From NCBI GenBank assembly GCA_041389525.1, contig JAWKRR010000010.1, forward strand, positions 1 through 64,000: a stretch of DNA of 64,000 nucleotides, in the 5' to 3' direction. Made by a program: the position numbers and the translations under genes. The notes under the pieces were generated by a model that was not told the DNA's origin, searched no databases, and was given only the letters and a program-made list of their open reading frames with translations. This DNA comes from JACKFB01 sp041389525. Its GTDB lineage: Bacteria > Myxococcota_A > UBA9042 > PHBI01 > JACKFB01. Position 1 is the stretch's first letter; each line of letters starts with the position of its first letter. Below are positions 35,944 to 42,667 of this stretch, in pieces.

Positions 35944-38301
35944 TCAGACGCTCAGGGTGCGCCGGCGCAACACGAAGGCGAGCATCGCGAGCACCGCGAA
36001 GGCGAGGGGGGCCGAGTCGGCCGGCGAGGAGCCGCCTGCGCACCCGCTGCTGGACGACCCGCCGCCCGGCGTCACGGAGTTCACGTCGGGGGCAGAGCCG
36101 GAGTCTCCACCCGTGGTGTTGTCGCCCCCGCCCGTCGCGTCGGGTCCGGAGTCGCCGCCGCCGCCCGCGTCGGGCTCGCTGGTGTCGCCGCCGGTGGCAG
36201 TGTCGCCGCCGGGGGCAGTGTCGCCGCCGGTGCTGGTGTCTGCACCGGTCGACGTGTCGCCGCCGGGCGTCGTCGGCTCCGCGCAGGTGCCGGCGTCGCA
36301 GATCTTCGACTTCAGCGCGCAGTCGTCGTCGATGCGCGCCGTGCAGCCGTTGGCTCCCTTGGCGCAAATCCACGCGACCGTCCCGTCGCAGCCGAACTCG
36401 CCGTCGGTGCAGGCGTCGGTGCAGGGCGCCTCGCAGGCGCCCGCGGCGTTGCAGCTCGTGCCGGCCGCGCAGGTGCCGCACGAGCCGCCGCAGCCATCGT
36501 CACCGCAGGTCTTGCCGGTGCACTCCGGGGTGCAGCCGGCGCAAGAGCGCGGGTTCGCGCCGCTGGGGTCGGAGCCAGTGAATCCGCAGTCGTACCAGCC
36601 GTTCTGGCTGTCCCAGCCACAGCTGTCAGGGCAGGTCCCGCCGCCGACCTGTCCGTTCTCGCAGTAGCTGACCTGCGCTCCGGTGCAGCAGCCCTCGAAG
36701 GTCACGTTGCCGCAGGCGCCCGTGCTGCCCGGGACGTAGGTGCAGCCACTCTCACAGTCGTTGCACGCGCACTCCCAAGCGGGTCCCCAGCAGACGTCGT
36801 GGGTGATGTCGTTCGGCTTGCACTCGCCGTCGTAGCCGCCCGCGGGCGCGGCGCACTTGCCGCTCTCGCAGGCGCCGTCGTCTACCCACAGCTTCGCCGA
36901 CAGCGCCGGCACGGTGCGCGTGATGCAGTGAATGGCGCCCGAGTAGAACGAGAGCTCCTCGGAGTCGATCCAGATGTGCTCGTAGTCGGGGAGCACCTCT
37001 TTCCACTTCGCCTCGGCGACGCCACGGCTGGCCTCCCACTCCGGGAACGTGAAGGCGGGCCACAGATTCACGCCGTTGATGAAGGTCGAGTTGATGTAGG
37101 TGAAGGGGATCGGACCCTCGTTGGTCGTGCGGTGGCCTGGCATGACCAACCGCTCGACCGTGAACTTCGAGCCGTCCGGCTTGACGTACGCTTCGAGGAG
37201 CGCCGCGTTGGCGTCCATTCGCGCAGCGTTCGCTGCTTGGGGCGTCTTCGGGTCGAAGGGCGGCAAGTACTGGCCAACCAGGATGCGGTTGTCGTCGAGG
37301 ATCTTCAGGTACATATCGATGTGGCCGGTGCCGTCGTCCGAGATGCTGTTCGTCACGATGAGGTCTTTGCAGCCGGCGTAGGCGCCCCAGGTGGACCGCA
37401 TCTCAGCCGCCAGCGGATCCTTCTGCACCGCGTCGAGGCCCATGATGTTCAGCGCGTTCTTGCAGCCGCCGTTGTCGCAGCTCATGTAATAGAGTTGCCG
37501 ATTGCCGGTGATGCAGATGCCGTCGCTGGTCGACTGGAAGGTGCCGCCCTCGACGTTCAGCGGCATCCGGTAGGTCGTCGCCTGACCGTCGACGCCGAAG
37601 CCAGGCAGGTTGCGGCCCAACCAGGTCGGGATGCCGTCGTCGAGCGGACGGGGCTGGTAGTAGCGAAAATCGGCGAACGCGAAGCTCTCGCCGTCCGCGG
37701 CGATGATCGGCAGCGGTCCGGAGTCGATGAACCAGATGCTGTCGAGGGGCTGGATGATGAACTTCACCTTCTCGTCGAGCATGGTCTGTTCCATGCCGCG
37801 ATCGGTGAGGCCGGCTACCAGCAGGTTCTTCGCCCCCGGGGTGTTGACGATGTACCAGACCTCGGCGACCGCTGCGGAGTGGAAGCCGATGTCGACGATG
37901 GTCTGGTGGGCGTTGCCGCCGTTGAGCATGTAAGCCGGCACGCCCATGACGATGGCGGTCATCGGCTCCCACTCGGTCATCGGGCGGATGCCGGCGGGCG
38001 GCGGGACGGTGATCGCGTAGTGCTCCGGCGCCTTGTAGCGGATGTCATCGGAGGCATCGCCCTTGAGCGCGGTCTTCGTGAAGTCGAAGTCCCGATGCGC
38101 CGGCTTGATGGCGTCGTCGGGGTAGTAGATCCAGTCCACGCCCGCGGTCTTGCGAATGCGGATGTCGACCGGTGCCGCCTCGGCGTTCGCGGTGACGGTC
38201 GGCCCAGCTTGCGACGGCAGGTCGGCGCTCACCGGGGGCGGCGTCTCGCAAGCCACATGAATCATCGCCAGCGCGGCGACGGAAAAGACAGCAAGCTTCA
38301 T
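35944..38301 (-). CDS. Surface peptidylarginine/agmatine-deiminase-like lipoprotein with MYXO-CTERM-like tail
   Basis: 785 residues from ATG at 38301. Lipoprotein signal VAALAMIHVAC. The pentein domain of the PPAD/agmatine deiminase family (~70-470) has NVEGGTFQSTSDGICITG (~249), GTGHIDMYLKIL (~327, catalytic His and Asp) and YSGAIHCITRTVP (~457, nucleophilic Cys). Catalytic residues appear complete, so hydrolysis of a guanidino group (arginine residue, arginine or agmatine) is likely. A Cys-rich region follows (CWGPAWECACNDCESGC, GKTCGDDGCGGSCGTC), then a low-complexity GGDT/Asp/Ser linker. The end is a Cys-containing Gly/Ser stretch, a TM (APLAFAVLAMLAFVL) and RRR, the MYXO-CTERM pattern. 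Both an N-terminal and a C-terminal anchor signal are present. Confidence 0.85.
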   Translation of the reverse strand: MKLAVFSVAALAMIHVACETPPPVSADLPSQAGPTVTANAEAAPVDIRIRKTAGVDWIYYPDDAIKPAHRDFDFTKTALKGDASDDIRYKAPEHYAITVPPPAGIRPMTEWEPMTAIVMGVPAYMLNGGNAHQTIVDIGFHSAAVAEVWYIVNTPGAKNLLVAGLTDRGMEQTMLDEKVKFIIQPLDSIWFIDSGPLPIIAADGESFAFADFRYYQPRPLDDGIPTWLGRNLPGFGVDGQATTYRMPLNVEGGTFQSTSDGICITGNRQLYYMSCDNGGCKNALNIMGLDAVQKDPLAAEMRSTWGAYAGCKDLIVTNSISDDGTGHIDMYLKILDDNRILVGQYLPPFDPKTPQAANAARMDANAALLEAYVKPDGSKFTVERLVMPGHRTTNEGPIPFTYINSTFINGVNLWPAFTFPEWEASRGVAEAKWKEVLPDYEHIWIDSEELSFYSGAIHCITRTVPALSAKLWVDDGACESGKCAAPAGGYDGECKPNDITHDVCWGPAWECACNDCESGCTYVPGSTGACGNVTFEGCCTGAQVSYCENGQVGGGTCPDSCGWDSQNGWYDCGFTGSDPSGANPRSCAGCTPECTGKTCGDDGCGGSCGTCAAGTSCNAAGACEAPCTDACTDGEFGCDGTVAWICAKGANGCTARIDDDCALKSKICDAGTCAEPTTPGGDTSTGADTSTGGDTAPGGDTATGGDTSEPDAGGGGDSGPDATGGGDNTTGGDSGSAPDVNSVTPGGGSSSSGCAGGSSPADSAPLAFAVLAMLAFVLRRRTLSV

Positions 38302-38561
38302 GGGGACTCCCTCGGATAGACGCTCGACCGGTGAACACCGCGCAACAGCGGCGAGGCACTCTGAGCCGCTCGGCCGCAGAAGCCTAGGGAAGCAGCGTAT
38401 CCGCGGTCAAGGCGCGGGCGCGCGCCGGTGGCGTCCTTCCAGCCTCTCTGACGCCGCCGGCCCCGATTCCAGGCCCTGCGCGGCGTTCGGCACGCAGGTT
38501 CAATAAATCGAACGCCCCCACGCGCTACCCCGACCGCACCTCCAGTGCTAGCGTCACCCGC

Positions 38562-38661
38562 GGAAGTGCTCCGGTCCTGGTGGGCCGCGCGGTCTTCAAA
38601 ACCGTAGCGGGGCGTCGGAAGACGAATACCCCCGGGGGGGTTCGATTCCCCTGCACTTCCG
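38562..38661 (+). tRNA. selC: tRNA-Sec (anticodon TCA)
   Basis: A 100-base selenocysteine tRNA. The 8-bp acceptor stem GGAAGTGC (38562-38569) pairs with GCACTTCC (38653-38660); the discriminator base is G38661 and CCA is not encoded (CCG follows). The anticodon loop CTTCAAA (38594-38600) carries TCA at 38596-38598 and is flanked by GCGGT/ACCGT. A long variable arm contains CGTC-GGAA-GACG with a GGGG...CCCC base, and the T-arm is GGGGG-TTCGATT-CCCCT. It implies that this organism makes selenoproteins, although selA, selB and selD are not in the window. Its 3' end is repeated downstream. Confidence 0.95.
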
Positions 38662-39161
38662 CCGGTGGTTTTTCAGGGGGAATCGATTACCCCCCCGAAG
38701 CAGTGAGCCCGAAGGGCGAGCGGCCGAGGCGCAGCCGAGGAGGGTTCGATTCCCCTGCACTTCCGCCGGTGGTTTTTCAGGGGGAATCGATTACCCCCCC
38801 GAAGCAGTGAGCCCATCGGGCGAACGGCCGAGGCGCAGCCGAGGAGGGTTCGATTCCCCTGCACTCCGCCGGTGGTTTCAGGGGATCGATTCGAAGCAGT
38901 GAGCCCGAAGGGCGAGCGGCCGGGCGCAGCCGAGGTGGGTTCGGTTCCCCTGCACTTCCGCCGGTGGTTTTCGGGGAATCGTTACCCAAGCAGTGAGCCC
39001 ATCGGGTGAACGGCCAAGGAGCACTCAGTGAGCCCATCGGGTGAACGGCCAAGGGGCACTCAGTGAGCCCATCGGGCGAACGGCCAAGGGCACTCAGTGA
39101 GCCCATCGGGCGAACGGCCGAGGCGCAGCCGAGGAGGGTTCGATTCCCCTGCGCTTCCGCC
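38638..39161 (+). repeat. Tandem array built from the 3' end of selC and a linked hairpin segment
   Basis: Five copies of the ~26-base tRNA-Sec T-arm/acceptor 3' half (GGGTTCGATTCCCCTGCACT then TCCGCC) begin at about 38638 (inside selC), 38742, 38846, 38937 and 39136. The first three are exactly 104 bases apart. Each is followed by GGTGGTTTTTCAGGGGGAATC, a GGGGG/CCCCC hairpin segment around AATCGATT, and then CAGTGAGCCC-[GAA or ATC]-GGGCGA. CAGTGAGCCC occurs seven times (38701, 38805, 38897, 38991, 39026, 39061, 39095), the last ones 34-35 bases apart in a shortened unit that lacks the tRNA piece. The units are contiguous with no unique spacers. It resembles in principle the tyrT/rtT repeats of E. 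coli. Confidence 0.85.
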
Positions 39162-39174
39162 TCTTGAGAGGTGG
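39157..39174 (+). terminator. Small hairpin at the end of the selC array
   Basis: CCGCCTC (39157-39163), loop TTGA, GAGGTGG (39168-39174): a 7-bp stem including one G-T pair. It overlaps the last tRNA-like copy. Possible terminator or processing signal; no T-tract. Confidence 0.35.
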
Positions 39175-39190
39175 CCGGGGGCGTTTGCAT

Positions 39191-39277
39191 GAGGGCCACG
39201 GAGGCACGGAGAGCCCGGGGCTGGTCGGTTGGGATGGCTGCCGGCTGCGTGTCTCGGTGCCTCCGTGGTTTGCCCTC
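39191..39277. repeat. REP/MITE-like imperfect palindrome
   Basis: The arm GAGGGCCACGGAGGCACGGA continuing to 39212 and the arm TCTCGGTGCCTCCGTGGTTT continuing to GCCCTC at 39277 are inverted repeats with a 3-base indel and one mismatch, around a ~40-base centre. The CCACGGAGGCAC unit resembles dispersed intergenic repeats of several environmental phyla. It lies between the selC array and the PRMT-like gene. No transposase is present. Confidence 0.5.
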
Positions 39278-39358
39278 CATGGGGAATCTCAAGGCGCAAC
39301 GGCCCGGTCGCGTGGCGTCCTGACACGGGTTAGGCTTCCCATCCTGGAGGGTTCGGTG

Positions 39359-40537
39359 ATGAAGCGCGTTCGCTGCCCCGATCTCAGCGTGGCTTTCGGC
39401 GATGGCCAGAGCGTGATCTTGCGGGCGACCTCGCGGGGGAAGGCGGCTCGCGTTCCGGCGTTCGCGGTGGCTGTGCTGGCGGCCTGCGGGGAGCCTCGGA
39501 GTGAGGAGGACGTCGCCGCGGAGCTTGGCGAGGCCGGGCGCCAGATCTATCAGGGCCTCGCGCGGGCGGGCTTTCTGGTGTCGCCTGCTGAGGCGGATGA
39601 CACGCCGCTCTTCTTCGAGAACTTCGGGGCGGTGGACGTTCACCGGCGGATGCTCGCGGACACGGCGCGTCTTGACGCTTACGAGGCGGCCATCCGCGCG
39701 TCGGTCGGGCCTGACAGCGCGGTCGCCGACGCGGGGACGGGCAGCGGCGTGCTGGCGTGTCTCGCCGCGCGGGCGGGGGCGAGGGTCGTGTACGGCGTGG
39801 ATCGCTCCGATCTGCTCGATGTCGCCTCACAGATCGTGAAGCGCTCGGGCCTTCAATCGCAGGTGACGTTGGTTCGCGGCGACCTCCGCGACGTCGCGCT
39901 TCCGGAGCCCGTCGACGTCATCGTCACCGAGACCTTCGGCGCCATGGCGCTGGCGGAGGGCTCGCCCGACGACGTGGCCGCCTTCGCCTCGCGCTGCCTG
40001 GCCCCCGGCGGGCGCGTGATCCCATCCGCGGTTCAGCTCTGGCTCGCGCCCATGAGCGACCGTGGCCTCCTCGACGAGGCCTTCGCACCCTTCGCGCCCG
40101 CCCGCGGCGTGGACTTCAGCCCGCTCGCAGACATGGCGCGCGGCCGCGGCATCTCGCGCGAGATCCCAGCCTCGTCGCTGCTGCACCCGGGCCTCCAGAT
40201 CGCGCGACTCGACTACCCCAACACGCCACAGCCCGCCTCGCGCCTGGATTTCGGCCCCCTCGCACCCGCCGCGGGCCGCGACCGGCTGACCGGCTTCGCG
40301 GGCTGGTTCGTCCTCGAGCTGACCGACTCCGTGCACCTGCCCACGGGCCCCGCCGACCCGATGACCCACTGGCGCCAGGTCTACTTCCCCATCGCCGAGG
40401 GCCCGCTCCTCGACGGCTCCCCGCTCACCGTCGAGTTCCGCGCCGCTCCCTCCAGCGACGACCGCCGCTCCCTCGACGCCGATCTCGCCTACGCCCTCGG
40501 CGACACCACGGGCCACGCCCGCTTCCGAGTGCGCTGA
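39359..40537 (+). CDS. PRMT-like (protein arginine) methyltransferase
   Basis: 392 residues from ATG 39359, with GGAGGG about 8 bases upstream. The N-terminal ~75 residues look like a small winged-helix or PqqD-like domain (VPAFAVAVLAACGEPRSEEDVAAELG, YQGLARAGFLV). The methyltransferase part has FFENFGAVDVHRRMLADTARLDAYEAA (counterpart of the PRMT Y-F-x-x-Y..H.x.ML.D segment), motif I DAGTGSGVLA near 123, the double-E loop E191-TFGAMALA-E200, and the THW loop at T336-H337-W338 (PMTHWRQVYFP). The THW and double-E loops are specific for type I/II arginine methyltransferases. The substrate may be a peptide or protein Arg. It is followed after 37 bases by a crotonase, on the same strand. Confidence 0.8.
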   Translation: MKRVRCPDLSVAFGDGQSVILRATSRGKAARVPAFAVAVLAACGEPRSEEDVAAELGEAGRQIYQGLARAGFLVSPAEADDTPLFFENFGAVDVHRRMLADTARLDAYEAAIRASVGPDSAVADAGTGSGVLACLAARAGARVVYGVDRSDLLDVASQIVKRSGLQSQVTLVRGDLRDVALPEPVDVIVTETFGAMALAEGSPDDVAAFASRCLAPGGRVIPSAVQLWLAPMSDRGLLDEAFAPFAPARGVDFSPLADMARGRGISREIPASSLLHPGLQIARLDYPNTPQPASRLDFGPLAPAAGRDRLTGFAGWFVLELTDSVHLPTGPADPMTHWRQVYFPIAEGPLLDGSPLTVEFRAAPSSDDRRSLDADLAYALGDTTGHARFRVR

Positions 40538-40574
40538 CCCCCCTCCAACCCCGCTCACCGCAACCGGAGTCCCC

Positions 40575-41366
40575 ATGAGCGAACCTCACCTCCTCATCGA
40601 CCGCGACGGCCACATCTGCACGCTGACCCTCAACCGGCCCGACGCGCGCAACGCCTTCGGTCTCGAGATGATGGCGCGGCTCGCGGACGCCTGGGTGATG
40701 GTGGACGAGGACCCCGAGATCCGTGTGGCGATCCTAACCGGCGCGGGCGGGACCTTCTCGTCGGGGGCGGACCTCAAGACCCACCTGGATCGCCAGCAAA
40801 ACCCTTGGCAATCGCGCTTCGACGCCGACCCTGACCTGCACTGGCGCTGCTTTCTGCGGCACTACACCCTGAAGAAGCCGCTCATCGCCGCGGTCGAGGG
40901 CTATGCCTTGGGCGGCGGGACCGAGATCCTGCAGGCCACCGACATCCGCGTCGCCGCCGAGACCGCGCGCTTCGGGGTGACCGAGGCGAAGATGGGGCTC
41001 TTCCCGCTCGGCGGCTCGACGGTGCGGCTGCGCCGGCAGATCCCGCACACCAAAGCGCTGGAGATGCTGCTGACCGGTGAGATGATCGACGCCGCGGAGG
41101 CGCTGCGCATCGGGCTGGTAGGCCGCGTCGTCCCGGAGGGGCAGGCCCTGGCTGAGGCCACCCGCATCGCCCAGCGCATCGCCGACAACGGCCCGCTCGC
41201 GGTGCAGGCGATCCTGCGTTCAGTCAAAGAGACCGCGGGCATGAACGAGGTGGACGGCCTCTCGCGAGAGCTCGAGATCGGGTGGCCCATCTTGAAGACC
41301 AAGGACGCGCGTGAGGGCGGGACCGCCTTCGCCGAGAAGCGCAAACCGGTCTTCCGAGGCGAGTAG
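40575..41366 (+). CDS. Enoyl-CoA hydratase/isomerase (crotonase) family protein
   Basis: 263 residues from ATG 40575 with CGGAG seven bases upstream. Motifs: LTLNRPDARNAFGLEMM, AILTGAGGTFSSGADLK (oxyanion hole), KKPLIAAVEGYALGGGTEILQATDIRVAAETARFGVTEAKMGLFPLGGS, ALEMLLTGEMIDAAEALRIGLV. In this member the position of one of the two usual catalytic Glu (in GxxxG..E) is present as ALGGGTEIL and the second as TEAKMGLFP. It acts on an enoyl-CoA thioester, probably in fatty-acid or amino-acid catabolism; the exact substrate is unknown. Confidence 0.88.
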   Translation: MSEPHLLIDRDGHICTLTLNRPDARNAFGLEMMARLADAWVMVDEDPEIRVAILTGAGGTFSSGADLKTHLDRQQNPWQSRFDADPDLHWRCFLRHYTLKKPLIAAVEGYALGGGTEILQATDIRVAAETARFGVTEAKMGLFPLGGSTVRLRRQIPHTKALEMLLTGEMIDAAEALRIGLVGRVVPEGQALAEATRIAQRIADNGPLAVQAILRSVKETAGMNEVDGLSRELEIGWPILKTKDAREGGTAFAEKRKPVFRGE

Positions 41367-41389
41367 CGAGCCCGCGGTCGCGGCGCGCC

Positions 41390-42544
41390 TCAGTCCAGGG
41401 CGAAGGCGAGATCGGCGATGAGGTCCTCCACATCTTCGATCCCGACGGACAGGCGCACCAGCGAGTCGCTGATCCCCAGCTCGGCCCGCTGCGCCGCCGG
41501 AATCGACGCGTGGGTCATGATGGCGGGGTGTTCGACGAGGCTCTCGACGCCGCCCAGGCTCTCCGCGAGCTGGAAGAGCTTCGTGCGGGTGAGCATCCGG
41601 CGCGCGCCCTCGAGGCCGCCGCGCACGAAGAAGGTGATCATCCCGCCGAAGCCGGTCATCTGACGCTTCGCCAGCTCATGCTGCGGGTGGCTCTCGAGGC
41701 CGGGGTACACGACGCGCTCGACCGCCGGGTGGTCTTCGAGCCAGCGGGCGATGCGGCCAGCGCTCTGGGCGTGGCGCTCCATCCGGACGTGCAGCGTCTT
41801 AAGCCCGCGCAGGATGAGGAAGGAGTCCATCGCCCCGGGGACGCCGCCCACCGCGTTCTGAAGATAGGCGAGCTGCTCGGCCCAGGCGGCGTCGCTGGTG
41901 ACCAGGACGCCGCCGACCACGTCGGAGTGGCCGTTGAGGTACTTCGTCGCCGAGTGCACGACCACGTCGGCGCCGAGATCGAGCGGGCGCTGAAAGATCG
42001 GCGACATGAAGGTGTTGTCGACCGCGAGCTTGATGCCGGCGCTCTTGCAGCGGTCGGCGATGGCGCGGATGTCGACCATCTTGAGCATGGGGTTGGTCGG
42101 GGTCTCCAGCCACACCATGCGCGTCTCGGGGCGCTTGGCGCGCAGCACGGCGTCGGGGTCGTCCAGATCGACGAAGTCCACGCTGAGGCCGTGTCGAGTC
42201 CATACGTTCTGGAAGAGGCGGAAGGTGCCGCCGTAGACGTCGTCGCCGCAGATGATGTGCGTGCCCGCTTCGAAGCTGTGGATCAGCGTGCTCGCCGCAG
42301 CGCAGCCGCTGGCGAAGGCGAGGCCGTGGGCGCCGCCCTCGAGCGCCGCCACGCAGTCCTGAAGTGCCGTCCGGGTCGGGTTGCCGGTGCGGCTGTACTC
42401 GTAGCCGCGGTGCTCGCCCGGGGAGGCCTGCACGTAGGTGCTGCTGAGGAAAACCGGCGTCATGATCGCGCCGGTGGTCGGGTCGGGCTGCTGGCCGGCG
42501 TGAATGGCGAGGGTGCCGAGTCCGGGGGTTCGCTGCTCTGCCAC
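41390..42544 (-). CDS. Cystathionine gamma-synthase / gamma-lyase family PLP enzyme
   Basis: 384 residues from GTG at 42544 with GGAG eight bases upstream. Cys/Met-metabolism PLP family: TLAIHAGQQPDPTTGAIMTPVFLSSTYVQ, YEYSRTGNPTRTALQ, LAFASGCAAAS, ETPTNPMLKMVDI, LAVDNTFMSPIFQRPLDLGADVVVHSATKYLNGHSDVVGG (the Schiff-base Lys in SATKYLNGH), AESLGGVESLVEHPAIMTHASI. The final VGIEDVEDLIADL matches gamma-lyase and synthase. Substrate choice between metB-like and cystathionine gamma-lyase cannot be decided. The much longer frame upstream is antisense to the ABC lipoprotein gene. Confidence 0.92.
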   Translation of the reverse strand: MAEQRTPGLGTLAIHAGQQPDPTTGAIMTPVFLSSTYVQASPGEHRGYEYSRTGNPTRTALQDCVAALEGGAHGLAFASGCAAASTLIHSFEAGTHIICGDDVYGGTFRLFQNVWTRHGLSVDFVDLDDPDAVLRAKRPETRMVWLETPTNPMLKMVDIRAIADRCKSAGIKLAVDNTFMSPIFQRPLDLGADVVVHSATKYLNGHSDVVGGVLVTSDAAWAEQLAYLQNAVGGVPGAMDSFLILRGLKTLHVRMERHAQSAGRIARWLEDHPAVERVVYPGLESHPQHELAKRQMTGFGGMITFFVRGGLEGARRMLTRTKLFQLAESLGGVESLVEHPAIMTHASIPAAQRAELGISDSLVRLSVGIEDVEDLIADLAFALD

Positions 42545-42667
42545 GGGAGGCTCCAGGACGGGTAGGATGAGCACCCGTAGCGCGGGGTGTGCTGAGCGGT
42601 CAATGTCGGTCCCGCCCAGGCGCGTCGCCGGGCCCAGATCCCGTGTCGCCGACCGCCAGGGGCCGCC

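Noticed and set aside
35411..36667. A Ser/Pro/Val-rich plus-strand frame opposite the deiminase and TonB-like genes
   Set aside because: Its low-complexity SPP/VSPP repeats are the complement of the deiminase GGDT linker codons.
38701..39110. CRISPR array
   Set aside because: The repeats are contiguous, vary in length (104 to 34 bases), contain pieces of the tRNA gene and have no unique spacers; no cas gene is nearby.
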